From an uncultured Ruminococcus sp. (GTDB lineage Bacteria > Bacillota > Clostridia > Lachnospirales > Lachnospiraceae), in NCBI GenBank assembly GCA_900544395.1, contig UQVC01000011.1, positions 7,550 through 71,549 of the forward strand: DNA of 64,000 bases. The letters are read 5' to 3'. Position numbers and translations under genes: made by a program. The notes below the pieces were generated by a model. The model was given only the letters and a program-made list of their open reading frames with translations. It was not told where the DNA came from and ran no database searches. Below, piece after piece: positions 8,165 through 17,246 of the stretch; the first letter of the stretch is position 1; each line of letters begins with the position of its first letter.

Positions 8165-9706
8165 ATGAAAGAAAAGATGGATGGTTCTATGTTTATCGGA
8201 ACTTGGTGGTCTCTTGTGCCACCACTGCTTGCGATCGTGCTGGCATTTATCACAAAAGAAGTATACAGTTCTCTCTTTGTGGGAGTTGCAGTAGGAGCGC
8301 TTTTGTATACTGGATTTTCCCCATGGGATTCTTTTGTGTCGTTTTTTGAGATTATGAAAGAAAGTATGAATCTGAATATTTTGATCTTTGATGTATTGTT
8401 AGGAATGATCATTGTATTGATGGCAAAGTCTGGAGGTTCGGCTGCTTATGGAAACTGGGCGGGCAGCAAGATCAAAACGAAAAAAAGCGCGCTTCTGGCA
8501 ACGACCGGTCTGGGATGTCTGATTTTTGTAGATGATTATTTTAACTGTCTGACAGTCGGTTCTGTGATGCGGCCGGTGACAGACCGCTACAAGGTATCCA
8601 GAGCAAAATTGGCGTATATTATTGATTCTACGGCAGCTCCGGTGTGCATCATCGCGCCGATCTCAAGCTGGGCAGCGGCAGTCAATTCCTATGTGCCGGA
8701 TGATGCGGGTATCACAGGATTTCAGTTATTTTTAAGAACAATTCCCTATAACCTGTATGCCATTCTGACTCTGGTAATGGTTCTGTTTGTGATCGTGACA
8801 GGATTTGATTTCGGACAGATGAAGCGCCATGAAAGAAATGCGGCGAAAGGAGATCTCTTTACCAGCGGGGCAGAAGAATTTGAAACCGTAGAGGAAGAGA
8901 ATGCATCTCACAAAGGAAAGGTTATGGATTTGATCCTTCCGGTTGCGGTGCTGATCGTTTCTGCCATCGGAGCCATGATCTATACCGGATATTTAGGCGG
9001 GGCGACGGATGTGTTTACCGCATTTTCCGGCTGTGATGCAGAGACCAGTCTGATTTTTGCAACATCGGTAACGATCTTATTTATGCTGCTGTTATATCTG
9101 CCGAGAAAGGTGATTACGTTCAAAGGATTTATGGACAGTTTTGTAGAGGGATTTAAGCTGATGATCCCAGCGGTGGCGATTTTGATCTTTGCATGGTCAT
9201 TAAAAGGAATGGGAGATGCGCTGGGAATCGCGACGTTTGTAGAGAATCTGGTGGGAACCAATGCGTCAGCCAGCGTGATCGTGCCGGCAGTGATGTTTAT
9301 GATCGCCATTTTCCTGGCATTTTCAACGGGCACATCCTGGGGAACGTTTGCTATTTTAGTACCGATCGTAGTAGCGATGTTCCCGGGAAGCAAAAATCTG
9401 GAAATGATGATCATTTCTGTGGCAGCGGTTCTGGCAGGGGCTGTATGCGGCGATCATATTTCTCCGATTTCCGATACCACAGTGATGTCTTCGGCAGGGG
9501 CGCAGAGTAATCACATCAATCATGTGTCTACACAGATGCAGTATGCTCTGATCGTGGCTGGAGTGTGTATCATCGGATATCTGATCGCAGGAATCGTGAA
9601 ACTCTGGTGGGTGGCACTGGGAGTCAGTCTGCTGCTCCTGCTTGGAGTATTGACATTTTTGAAAAAGCGGGAACAGAAAAAAGAAAGAGAGGCAGAACAT
9701 GCATAA
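8165..9706 (+). CDS. nhaC: Na+/H+ antiporter, NhaC family
   Basis: A 513-residue integral membrane protein with about 11 to 13 hydrophobic segments. Family features include the N-terminal TWWSLVPPLLAIVLAFITKEV, the FVDDYFNCLTVGSVMRPVTD block around residue 120, STAAPVCIIAPISSWAA around 160, and AFSTGTSWGTFAILVPI with GDHISPISDTTVMSSAGA in the C-terminal half. It should exchange sodium for protons, or a related cation or organic acid pair, across the cytoplasmic membrane. The C-terminal tail is a short basic and acidic helix. The next gene starts inside its last codons, so the two are coupled. Substrate specificity within the family is not certain. Confidence 0.88.
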   Translation: MKEKMDGSMFIGTWWSLVPPLLAIVLAFITKEVYSSLFVGVAVGALLYTGFSPWDSFVSFFEIMKESMNLNILIFDVLLGMIIVLMAKSGGSAAYGNWAGSKIKTKKSALLATTGLGCLIFVDDYFNCLTVGSVMRPVTDRYKVSRAKLAYIIDSTAAPVCIIAPISSWAAAVNSYVPDDAGITGFQLFLRTIPYNLYAILTLVMVLFVIVTGFDFGQMKRHERNAAKGDLFTSGAEEFETVEEENASHKGKVMDLILPVAVLIVSAIGAMIYTGYLGGATDVFTAFSGCDAETSLIFATSVTILFMLLLYLPRKVITFKGFMDSFVEGFKLMIPAVAILIFAWSLKGMGDALGIATFVENLVGTNASASVIVPAVMFMIAIFLAFSTGTSWGTFAILVPIVVAMFPGSKNLEMMIISVAAVLAGAVCGDHISPISDTTVMSSAGAQSNHINHVSTQMQYALIVAGVCIIGYLIAGIVKLWWVALGVSLLLLLGVLTFLKKREQKKEREAEHA

Positions 9707-10325
9707 ACGGATCGAGGTTCCATATCTGGATCAAAGCGGGGCGTATCCGACCGGATGCGAAAGTGTCTCTGCGGTGATGCTGCTTCAGTATCTTGGTTAT
9801 GATATTTCGGTAGATACCTTTATTGAACAGTATCTGGAAAAAGAGGACTTTGAAGAGCGGGAGGGAGTATGGTATGGCCCGGATCCAAGAACACATTTTT
9901 GCGGGAGCCCATATGATGAAGATTCCTTCGGATGTTATGCACCGGTAATCTGCAAGGCGTTGGAAAAGATCCTGGGGGATGCCTATGAAGTATCAGACAG
10001 GACCGGGACAGAGATCGATATCCTGATTCGGGAGTACATCGACCGGGAGATGCCGGTGGTCTTCTGGGCATGTATCAATATGCGGGAGCCGATCACCGGT
10101 CCTCAGTGGAAATTAAAAGAAACCGGAGAAACCTTCACCTGGATTTCAAACGAGCACTGTATGCTGCTGGTGGGTTATGATGAGGAAGGATACTATTTTA
10201 ATGATCCTTATGACAATAACGGAGTGATCCGTTATCCAAAAGATGTGGTAAAAGACCGATATCAAGCGCAGCATATGCAGGCTGTGGGTGTGAAAAAAAC
10301 GGATAAAAAACAGGAGCTGCTTTGA
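9699..10325 (+). CDS. C39-like peptidase family protein
   Basis: A 208-residue protein of the papain-like C39_2 family. The candidate catalytic cysteine is C20 in YLDQSGAYPTGCESVSAVM, and the histidine is in NEHCMLLVGYDEEGYYFNDPYD, where the aspartate after it completes the usual triad. There is no signal peptide or membrane segment, so it appears cytoplasmic, or is exported by another route. Its start overlaps the end of nhaC by 8 bases, and its stop lies inside the loop of the shared terminator. Why a protease-like protein is coupled to an antiporter is unknown; the biological substrate cannot be inferred. Confidence 0.78.
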   Translation: MHKRIEVPYLDQSGAYPTGCESVSAVMLLQYLGYDISVDTFIEQYLEKEDFEEREGVWYGPDPRTHFCGSPYDEDSFGCYAPVICKALEKILGDAYEVSDRTGTEIDILIREYIDREMPVVFWACINMREPITGPQWKLKETGETFTWISNEHCMLLVGYDEEGYYFNDPYDNNGVIRYPKDVVKDRYQAQHMQAVGVKKTDKKQELL

Positions 10326-10344
10326 TCAGGCAGCTCCTGTTTTT
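10306..10344. terminator. Bidirectional terminator between nhaC operon and asnA
   Basis: A perfect 15-base-pair stem: AAAAACAGGAGCTGC (10306-10320) with GCAGCTCCTGTTTTT (10330-10344), 9-base loop. The A-run and T-run let it work on both strands, and it includes the stop codon of the C39 gene. Confidence 0.92.
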
Positions 10345-10346
10345 GA

Positions 10347-11357
10347 CTACAGTAATTGAATCCCGTGTTCCAGTGCACAGGAAAAAATATCGTCCGGCCA
10401 GAGGGAGGACTGGACTTCTCCGATATGGGCTTTGCGCAGATAGTACATACAGATACGGGACTGTCCGATCCCGCCGCCGATGGTATAAGGCAGTTCTTTG
10501 TTCAGCAGGGACTTCTGGAAAGGAAGACTGGCGCGGTCTTCACATCCGGAGAGCTTGAGCTGTCTGGCAAGCGCTTCTTCGTCGACACGGATTCCCATAG
10601 AGGAGAGTTCCAGAGCGATATCCAGAACCGGATAGTAGACAATGATATCTCCGTTCAATTCCCAGTCATCATAGTCAGGGGCACGGCCGTCATGTTTCTT
10701 TCCGGAAGCCAGTGTTTTGCCGATCTGTGAGATAAAGATCGCTCCTTTTTCTCTGGCAAGGCGGTATTCCCGCTCCTTGGCATCACATCCCGGATACAGA
10801 TCTTCCAGTTCCTGAGATGTGATAAAGAAAATATCGTCCGGAAGCAGCGCTTCGATATAATTGTATCGCCTGGAAATGTAATCCTCGGTTTCTTTGAGTG
10901 CGCTGTAAACTTTACGCACGGTATACTGCAGGGTTTCCATGTTGCGTTCTTCTTTGGAGATGACTTTTTCCCAGTCCCACTGATCCACGTAGATAGAATG
11001 GATGTTATCTGTATCTTCATCCCTGCGGATAGCGCTCATATCGGTATAGAGTCCTTCTCCAGAATGAAATCCGTAATGTTTGAGTGCATAACGTTTCCAT
11101 TTTGCCAGGGAGTGTACGATTTCTGCGGGGGTATCTTCTTGTTCTTTGATCCCAAAGGAAACCGGACGCTCCACGCCGTTTAAGTTGTCATTCAGCCCGG
11201 ACTCCGGTTTTACAAACAGTGGCGCAGAGACACGGGTCAGATGCAGTGATTTGGCGAGAGAGCGTTCAAAGTGATCTTTGATCTCTTTGATCGCAACTTC
11301 GGTCTCGCGGATTGTCAAAGGGGAAGTATACCCCTGTGGGATGGTTAAATGTTCCAT
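10347..11357 (-). CDS. asnA: Aspartate-ammonia ligase (asparagine synthetase A)
   Basis: A 336-residue homologue of AsnA (E. coli 330 residues), which makes asparagine from aspartate, ammonia and ATP. Clear motifs are SAPLFV near residue 45, NLNGVERPVSF, the HSIYVDQWDWEKVI segment, and the class II synthetase-like C terminus PYTIGGGIGQSRICMYYL. I chose the ATG at 11357 rather than the longest frame, because it has a GAAAGGAG site 8 bases upstream and matches the family N terminus; the extra upstream 41 codons are AT-rich noise. The window therefore holds both an ammonia-dependent AsnA and a glutaminase-defective AsnB paralogue. Confidence 0.95.
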   Translation of the reverse strand: MEHLTIPQGYTSPLTIRETEVAIKEIKDHFERSLAKSLHLTRVSAPLFVKPESGLNDNLNGVERPVSFGIKEQEDTPAEIVHSLAKWKRYALKHYGFHSGEGLYTDMSAIRRDEDTDNIHSIYVDQWDWEKVISKEERNMETLQYTVRKVYSALKETEDYISRRYNYIEALLPDDIFFITSQELEDLYPGCDAKEREYRLAREKGAIFISQIGKTLASGKKHDGRAPDYDDWELNGDIIVYYPVLDIALELSSMGIRVDEEALARQLKLSGCEDRASLPFQKSLLNKELPYTIGGGIGQSRICMYYLRKAHIGEVQSSLWPDDIFSCALEHGIQLL

Positions 11358-11412
11358 ATGCCAAACTCCTTTCATAAGCAAGTGTTCCAGTTTTGGATAA
11401 AAAGATAGGTCT

Positions 11413-11441
11413 ATTTTACAGTCCGAAAAAATGGAAGTCAA
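11413..11441 (-). promoter_or_regulatory. Promoter for asnA
   Basis: On the minus strand TTGACT (11436-11441) and TAAAAT (11413-11418) with 17-base spacing, about 55 bases upstream of the start codon. I see no T-box leader between promoter and gene. Confidence 0.6.
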
Positions 11442-11565
11442 TGGGAGAATGAGAGGAAAGCGGTAAAAAACAAAAATCACAGGAAAAACAAGAAAAAATC
11501 TGTGGATTTGTGTTGAGTTTAAAAACGAAATGTGTGGTTTTGTGCAGAAATATGAAAAAGTTTGA

Positions 11566-11594
11566 TTGCGATTCCCGGAAAATTGAGGTATAAT
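11566..11594 (+). promoter_or_regulatory. Promoter of the diol dehydratase operon
   Basis: TTGCGA (11566-11571), 17 bases, then a consensus TATAAT (11589-11594), about 50 bases upstream of the large-subunit start codon. Confidence 0.65.
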
Positions 11595-11642
11595 ACTTCT
11601 ATCAATGTGCAGGAGATATCATGGATTTAGGAGAAAGAAAAA

Positions 11643-13307
11643 ATGAGAAGATCAAAACGAATTGAAACTTTGGATCAGCGTCCGGTAAATCTTGACGGAT
11701 ATATCAATGAATGGCCGGAGATGGGGTTTGTGGCAATGCAGAGTCCATATGACCCAAAACCGTCAGTAAAAGTGGAAGACGGAAAAATTGTAGAACTGGA
11801 TGGGAAAACAAGAGAGGATTTTGACTTTATCGATCAGTTTATTGCAGACTATGCGATCAATGTGGAACGTGCCGAAGCATCTATGGCAGTCTCTTCACTG
11901 GATATTGCACGTATGATCGTGGATATTCATGTTTCCAGAAAAGAGATTTTGCAGCTGGTGTCCGGGATCACACCTGCAAAGATGACAGAAGTGATGAATC
12001 ATCTGAACGTAGTGGAACTGATGATGGGAATGCAGAAGATTCGGGCAAGAAGAACTCCGGGAAACCAGGCTCATATCACCAATCTGAAGGATGATCCGGT
12101 GCAGATCGCGGCAGATGCAGCAGAAGGGGCGCTTCGGGGATTTGCAGAAGAAGAGACGACTATGGGAGTGGCAAGATATGCGCCACTGAGTGCCATGGCT
12201 CTCCTGATCGGTTCCCAGGTGGGACGCCCGGGAGTACTGACACAGTGTTCTGCCGAGGAGGCTACGGAGCTGGAGCTTGGAATCCGCGGACTGACAACGT
12301 ATGCAGAGACATTGTCTGTCTATGGAACGGAGAAGGTATTCATTGATGGGGATGACACTCCGTATTCCAAAGCATTTTTAAATTCTGCATATGCATCCCG
12401 AGGTTTGAAAGTGCGTTTTACATCCGGTTCCGGATCGGAAGTGCTGATGGGAAGCAGCGAGAAGAAGTCCATGCTGTATCTGGAGTGCCGTTGTCTGTAC
12501 GCGACAAAAGGTGCAGGAAGTCAGGGAATCCAGAACGGATCGGTCAGCTGCATTGGTGTGACAGGTTCTGTGCCGTCCGGTATCCGCGAAGTCATTGCAG
12601 AAAATCTGGTAGCAGCGCTTCTGGGGCTGGAATGTGCATCGTCCAATGACCAGAGTTTTTCCAACTCAGACATGCGCCGCACTGCAAGAACGATGCTGCA
12701 GTTCTTACCGGGAACAGACTTTATTTTCTCCGGATATGCGGCTGAGCCGAACTACGATAATATGTTTGCAGGTTCGAATTTTGATGCAGAAGATTTTGAT
12801 GATTATAATGTGCTGCAGAGAGATATGCAGGTAGACGGCGGTCTCCGTCCGGTGACAGAGGAAGAAGTGATCCATGTCAGAAATAAGGCGGCCAGAGCCG
12901 TGCAGGCAGTCTTTACACAGCTTGGACTTTCTCCTGTGACCGATGCCCAGGTGGAAGCCGTGACTTACGCACATGGAAGCAAAGACACACTGGAGCGGGA
13001 TGTGACCGCAGACCTGATGGCAGCAGAGGATGTGTTGAAGAGGGGAATCACGGGAATTGACGTGGTAAAAGCGTTGGCAGAGACCGGATTTGTGGATGTG
13101 GCAGAGAGCGTTTTGAGTATGTTAAAACAGCGGGTCGTTGGAGATTATATGCAGACAGCGGCGATTCTGGATCGGGAGTTCCATGTATTATCCGGGATTA
13201 ATACGCCGAATGATTATATGGGACCTGGAACCGGATACCGGGTACAGGGAGAACGCTGGGAAGAGATTAAAAAGATTCCGCACATTATCAACCCGCAGGA
13301 TATATAG
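11643..13307 (+). CDS. pduC: Coenzyme B12-dependent diol/glycerol dehydratase, large subunit
   Basis: A 554-residue protein, the usual length for PduC and DhaB1. It opens with RSKRIETLDQRPVNLDGYINEWPEMGF and continues through family blocks such as GNQAHITNLKDDP, EEETTMGVARYAPLSAMALLIGSQVGRPG, LECRCLYATKGAGSQGIQNG and the C-terminal GPGTGYR. It forms the TIM barrel that holds the substrate and adenosylcobalamin and converts 1,2-propanediol to propanal or glycerol to 3-hydroxypropanal by a radical mechanism. It heads an operon with medium and small subunits, the reactivase and an adenosyltransferase. Sequence alone does not let me separate diol from glycerol preference. Confidence 0.93.
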   Translation: MRRSKRIETLDQRPVNLDGYINEWPEMGFVAMQSPYDPKPSVKVEDGKIVELDGKTREDFDFIDQFIADYAINVERAEASMAVSSLDIARMIVDIHVSRKEILQLVSGITPAKMTEVMNHLNVVELMMGMQKIRARRTPGNQAHITNLKDDPVQIAADAAEGALRGFAEEETTMGVARYAPLSAMALLIGSQVGRPGVLTQCSAEEATELELGIRGLTTYAETLSVYGTEKVFIDGDDTPYSKAFLNSAYASRGLKVRFTSGSGSEVLMGSSEKKSMLYLECRCLYATKGAGSQGIQNGSVSCIGVTGSVPSGIREVIAENLVAALLGLECASSNDQSFSNSDMRRTARTMLQFLPGTDFIFSGYAAEPNYDNMFAGSNFDAEDFDDYNVLQRDMQVDGGLRPVTEEEVIHVRNKAARAVQAVFTQLGLSPVTDAQVEAVTYAHGSKDTLERDVTADLMAAEDVLKRGITGIDVVKALAETGFVDVAESVLSMLKQRVVGDYMQTAAILDREFHVLSGINTPNDYMGPGTGYRVQGERWEEIKKIPHIINPQDI

Positions 13308-13318
13308 GAGGCAGGAAC

Positions 13319-13987
13319 ATGCAGATTAGTGAAGAGTTAATTAAACAGATAACCAATGCCGTTCTTTCGGAGATGGGACAGGAGAATGCATCCCATACTG
13401 CTACAGAAGCGCCTTCTATGGCAGGACGGGACCGGATCAATGAAGTGAAGACATCATACAAAGACTATCCGAAAGCAAAACAGGGCACGGATCCAAAAGA
13501 AGTGGTGATCGGAGTGGGCGCAGCGTTCCAGAAAGAGATCAAAAGAACCATCTGTGGAATTCCACTGGAAGAGGTATTAAAGAATGTAAAAGCGGGGATT
13601 GAAGAAGAAGGCATGATCCCAAGAGTTGTAAAGATTCTGGATACTTCGGATGTATGTTTTATGGCGCTGGAGGCTGCCAAGCTTTCCGGTTCCGGGATCG
13701 GGATCGGGATCCAGTCCAAGGGAACGACGGTGATCCATCAGAGAGATCTTTATCCACTGTCCAATTTGGAACTGTTCCCCCAGGCACCGCTTATGGATCT
13801 GGAGACGTACCGCAAGATCGGACAGAATGCGGCAAAATATGTAAAAGGGGAACAGGTGGTACCAATCCCGTGTACCAATGATCCGATGTCCAGACCAAAG
13901 TATCAGGTGAAAGCAGCACTGATGCATATTGCAGAAACAGAGCAGCTGGATCCAGAAGTTGGAATTGTTGAATGGGAGGAAAGATAA
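13319..13987 (+). CDS. pduD: Diol/glycerol dehydratase, medium subunit
   Basis: A 222-residue protein, 11 bases behind the large subunit. The core covers about residues 55 to 222 with VVIGVGAAFQKEIKRTICGIPLEEVL, SGSGIGIGIQSKGTTVIHQRDL and a C-terminal EWEER. The first 20 residues (MQISEELIKQITNAVLSEMG) form an amphipathic helix very like the N-terminal peptide that targets Salmonella PduD into the propanediol microcompartment. A flexible Ser/Thr/Ala linker follows, as in encapsulated enzymes. No shell-protein gene occurs in this window, so the targeting peptide implies a shell locus elsewhere or an evolutionary remnant. Confidence 0.93.
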   Translation: MQISEELIKQITNAVLSEMGQENASHTATEAPSMAGRDRINEVKTSYKDYPKAKQGTDPKEVVIGVGAAFQKEIKRTICGIPLEEVLKNVKAGIEEEGMIPRVVKILDTSDVCFMALEAAKLSGSGIGIGIQSKGTTVIHQRDLYPLSNLELFPQAPLMDLETYRKIGQNAAKYVKGEQVVPIPCTNDPMSRPKYQVKAALMHIAETEQLDPEVGIVEWEER

Positions 13988-14380
13988 ATGCAGTATCCAT
14001 TAGGGGAACACGAAAGAGAGCAGATTGCATCTAAAACCGGCAAAAGACTGGACGAGATCACACTGGATGCAGTGATGAAGAATCAGATCGCACCGGATGA
14101 TATTAAGATTTCAAAAGAGATGCTCCACGCACAGGGACAGGTGGCAAAAGAAAATGGAAATGATCCTATGGAAAAGAACTTTGAGCGTGCTGCAGAACTG
14201 GTGGATGTACCGGATGATGTGATCTTAAAGATGTATGACAAGCTCCGTCCGAACCGTTCCACAAAGCTGGAACTGGTTTTGATGGCACAGGAACTTCTGG
14301 AAAAATATAATGCCAGAAACTGTGCCCGTCTTGTGATGGAAGCGGCAGAGGTTTATGAGAAAAGAGGGATTCTGCTTTGA
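13988..14380 (+). CDS. pduE: Diol/glycerol dehydratase, small subunit
   Basis: A 130-residue protein starting directly after the medium subunit stop. Motifs are YPLGEHEREQIASKTGKRLDEITLD at the start, DDIKISKEMLHAQGQVA, and RPNRSTKLELVLMAQELLEKY with NCARLVMEAAEVYEKRGIL at the end. It is shorter than Salmonella PduE (about 173) and nearer the size of the glycerol dehydratase small subunit, because it has no N-terminal extension. The reactivase large subunit gene overlaps its stop by four bases. Confidence 0.93.
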   Translation: MQYPLGEHEREQIASKTGKRLDEITLDAVMKNQIAPDDIKISKEMLHAQGQVAKENGNDPMEKNFERAAELVDVPDDVILKMYDKLRPNRSTKLELVLMAQELLEKYNARNCARLVMEAAEVYEKRGILL

Positions 14381-16191
14381 CATATCTTGCAGGAGTTGAT
14401 ATTGGAAATTCTACAACAGAAGTCTGTATTGGAGAAGTACAGGGAGCGCAGATTCATTTTTTGAGCAGCGCTGCCTGTAAGACAACCGGAACCAAAGGAA
14501 CACTGGCCAATGTACACGGGATCCGTGCGGCATTAAAGGAAGCCATGGGAAAGATCGGGCGGGATACCGGAGATCTTTCTCTGATTCGGCTGAATGAGGC
14601 TGCGCCTGTGATCGGGGATACAGCGATGGAGACTCTCACAGAGACGATCATTACCGATTCGTCTATGATCGGTCACAATCCTTCGACGCCGGCAGGGGCA
14701 GGACAGGCAGTGGGAGAGACGCTGGCATTTGGAAATATCCGGGAAGGGATGCCCGGAAAGCCATATATCGTATTTGCAGAGGCAGGATATTCCTACGAAG
14801 AGATCGCACAGATCTTAAATCGGGAAATGAAGCGCCTGCAGATTACGGGAATCATTCTGCAGGCAGACGAAGCGGTTCTGGTGGAAAACCGTCTGGAAAC
14901 AAAAGTGCCGATCATTGATGAAGTGGCAGGGATCCAGAGACTTCCGGAAGGCGTGATGGCAGCGATTGAAGTTGCGCTTGCAGGACAGACCATCCGAATG
15001 TTGTCTAATCCATATGGGATTGCCACGCTGCTTGGCCTGGATGCAGAGCAGACCCGGATGATCACACCAATCGCAAAGAGTCTGATCGGAAAGAGAAGTG
15101 CAGTGGTATTAAAGACACCGGGCGGCAATGTGCGGGAAAATCTGCTTCCGGCGGGTGAGATTTATCTTCGTGCAGAGCAGAATACGTCTGTCAATTTGGA
15201 TGAAGGTGCAGAAAAGATTATGCAGATCGTCTCAGCGGCAGGAACGATCTACGATATGGAAGGACAGCCGGATACCAATGTGGGCAATATGTTCGCAAGA
15301 ATTAAAAAAGGCATGGGAGAGTTGGACGATACGTCACAGGCAGATATCCATATCACGGATATTCTGGCCGTGGATACCATGGCTCCGGTCCGGATTTCCG
15401 GCGCGCTGGCGGGCGAGACCTGTCTGGAAAAAGCGGTGGGGATTGCAGCGATGGTCAAGACCCAGCATCTGCCGATGCAAAGAATTGCAGATCAGCTTCG
15501 AATGGAACTTGGCGTAGATGTGACGGTGGCAGGTGTGGAGGCGGTGATGGCCAGTCTTGGCGCACTGACTACCCCGGGAACAGCGCTCCCGCTTGCCATC
15601 CTGGATATGGGAGGCGGCTCCACAGATGCCGCAGTGATCTCAAAAGATGGAAAGGTGACCATGACACATCAGGCAGGAGCAGGAGAACTGGTGTCTATGC
15701 TGATCGAGACAGAACTAGGGCTGGGAGACAGACAGATGGCGGAGCAGATTAAGAAATATCCGCTTGCCAAAGTGGAAAGTTTGTTCCATATGCGGATGGA
15801 AAATGGACAGATGACATTCGTGGATCAGTCCATTGATCCTCGTTTTTACGGAAGAGTCGTACTGTTGACCGAAGAGGGAATGATCCGTCTGGAGCAGGAT
15901 ATTCCGATGGAGAAGATCGTACAGGTGAGAAGAGAAGCAAAACGCAAAGTCTTTGTGACCAATGCATTTCGTGCACTGAAGAAAGTAGCACCAGATCAGG
16001 ATTTAAAACAGATTTCCAATGTTGTACTTGTAGGTGGATCTGCAGAGGATTTTGAAATCCCGGAAATGCTGATGGAAGAACTTTCTGAATACAGGATTGT
16101 GTGCGGACGGGGGAATATCCGTGGAGAAGAAGGTCCCCGAAATGCAGTGGCTACGGGGCTGGTGCTTTCATATATAGGAGAACAGTCATGA
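14377..16191 (+). CDS. pduG: Diol dehydratase-reactivating factor, large subunit
   Basis: A 604-residue ATPase of the actin/Hsp70-like fold. It begins TYLAGVDIGNSTTEVCIGE, the phosphate-1 motif, and later has LDMGGGSTDAAVI (phosphate-2, about residue 410) and VVLVGGSAEDFEIPEML near the end. With the small subunit it removes damaged cobalamin from the inactivated dehydratase so that fresh adenosylcobalamin can bind. Length fits the family (about 605 to 610). Its start overlaps the small dehydratase subunit and its stop overlaps the next start, so the operon is tightly coupled. Confidence 0.94.
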   Translation: MTYLAGVDIGNSTTEVCIGEVQGAQIHFLSSAACKTTGTKGTLANVHGIRAALKEAMGKIGRDTGDLSLIRLNEAAPVIGDTAMETLTETIITDSSMIGHNPSTPAGAGQAVGETLAFGNIREGMPGKPYIVFAEAGYSYEEIAQILNREMKRLQITGIILQADEAVLVENRLETKVPIIDEVAGIQRLPEGVMAAIEVALAGQTIRMLSNPYGIATLLGLDAEQTRMITPIAKSLIGKRSAVVLKTPGGNVRENLLPAGEIYLRAEQNTSVNLDEGAEKIMQIVSAAGTIYDMEGQPDTNVGNMFARIKKGMGELDDTSQADIHITDILAVDTMAPVRISGALAGETCLEKAVGIAAMVKTQHLPMQRIADQLRMELGVDVTVAGVEAVMASLGALTTPGTALPLAILDMGGGSTDAAVISKDGKVTMTHQAGAGELVSMLIETELGLGDRQMAEQIKKYPLAKVESLFHMRMENGQMTFVDQSIDPRFYGRVVLLTEEGMIRLEQDIPMEKIVQVRREAKRKVFVTNAFRALKKVAPDQDLKQISNVVLVGGSAEDFEIPEMLMEELSEYRIVCGRGNIRGEEGPRNAVATGLVLSYIGEQS

Positions 16192-16517
16192 TCGTTAAGA
16201 AACCATCGATTTTTATTTACACACACCTGGCAGAGGAGTCTGTTTTAAGAGAAGTCTGTGCGGGTGTGGAAGAAGAAGGTGTGTTTTATGAGATCCAGGA
16301 GTTTCCGGATGAATGTATGGAAAAACTTGCATATAAAGCGGCAAGAGATTCTATGCTTGGCTCCGGAATCGGGATTTTTGGGACTGCAGTCTGTCTAAAA
16401 ATGCGCGGACTGGAAAAAGGAAGAAATATTGAGGCATATTTGTCCCCTACACAGCAGCAGTGCAGAAAAGTCGGGGCAAACAGTGCCAGAGCGATTAAAA
16501 AGCAGCCCTTTAAGTAG
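16188..16517 (+). CDS. pduH: Diol dehydratase-reactivating factor, small subunit
   Basis: A 109-residue protein. The longest open frame begins at 16101, but the ATG at 16188 overlaps the preceding stop in the usual ATGA manner, has a TAGGAG site in front, and gives the family-like start MIVKKPSIFIYTH. The GVEEEGVFYEIQEF, DSMLGSGIGIF and YLSPTQQQCRKVGANSARAIKK segments match the beta-alpha fold shared with the dehydratase medium subunit. It exchanges places with a dehydratase subunit during reactivation. Confidence 0.9.
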   Translation: MIVKKPSIFIYTHLAEESVLREVCAGVEEEGVFYEIQEFPDECMEKLAYKAARDSMLGSGIGIFGTAVCLKMRGLEKGRNIEAYLSPTQQQCRKVGANSARAIKKQPFK

Positions 16518-16543
16518 GACGCTCCATGAAAGGAACGATACAC

Positions 16544-17104
16544 ATGAAAGTATATACAAAAAAAGGAGACCGTGGAAATACCTCTTTGGCAAATGGGATG
16601 AGCGTTTCAAAGTCAGATGACCGGATTGAACTGGTTGGAACGATCGATGAGTTAAACAGTTATATCGGTCATGCCAAAGTAATTTCGGAAACCCGGTTAA
16701 AAAGTTCTCTGACAGAGATTCAGAGAATCTTAATGAAGATCATGGCAGGGGTGGCTGATCCGAGAAATTTGGATTACCGGATGACAGCGCAGGAAACAAG
16801 TGCTTTGGAAGAGAAGATCGACGAACTGGAGGCTTCGTTCCCAAGGGTGAAGGATTTTGTATTGTATGGAGGGTGTGAACTTTCTGCGAGATTGGACATT
16901 GCACGGGCGGTGACCAGAAGGGCAGAGCGAAGATTTCGAAAAGTGGCACAGAATTATGGTGCAGATGCCCATTCCATGCAGTATATGAACAGATTGGCAG
17001 ACTATCTGTATATCGAAGCAAGATATGCAGACTATCAGGCCGGAAACACAGAAGCCGGAAAACTCAGGGAAACTGTGATCCAAAATGTAATGAAAAATTT
17101 TTAA
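16544..17104 (+). CDS. pduO: Cob(I)alamin adenosyltransferase, PduO type
   Basis: A 186-residue enzyme that transfers the adenosyl group of ATP to cob(I)alamin, making the cofactor used by the dehydratase encoded upstream. Family motifs: VYTKKGDRGNTSLANG at the start binds ATP, DDRIELVGTIDELNSYIGHA follows, then FVLYGGCELSARLDIARAVTRRAER with the conserved R-RRAER helix and YMNRLADYLYIEARY near the end. I prefer the ATG at 16544, with AAAGGA 9 bases upstream, over the one at 16526. It lacks the C-terminal haem-binding domain of full PduO. A terminator follows, closing the operon. Confidence 0.92.
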   Translation: MKVYTKKGDRGNTSLANGMSVSKSDDRIELVGTIDELNSYIGHAKVISETRLKSSLTEIQRILMKIMAGVADPRNLDYRMTAQETSALEEKIDELEASFPRVKDFVLYGGCELSARLDIARAVTRRAERRFRKVAQNYGADAHSMQYMNRLADYLYIEARYADYQAGNTEAGKLRETVIQNVMKNF

Positions 17105-17112
17105 GAAATGGT

Positions 17113-17157
17113 AAGTACCGTATATCAGTCAAAGCACTGGCATACGGTACTTTTTTA
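17113..17157 (+). terminator. Terminator of the diol dehydratase operon
   Basis: AAGTACCGTAT (17113-17123) pairs with ATACGGTACTT (17142-17152), followed by six T residues. Confidence 0.88.
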
Positions 17158-17246
17158 TTCAAGAGCAAATAAAACTGTAAAAATAGAATAAAAGTCAAAA
17201 AAGACAGAAAAAATAAAATAAAATAAATAAAAAACTAAAAATAATC

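Noticed and set aside
11358..11642. Possible T-box leader upstream of asnA
   Set aside because: No T-box consensus or antiterminator was found between the asnA promoter and start; the gap holds only two divergent promoters.
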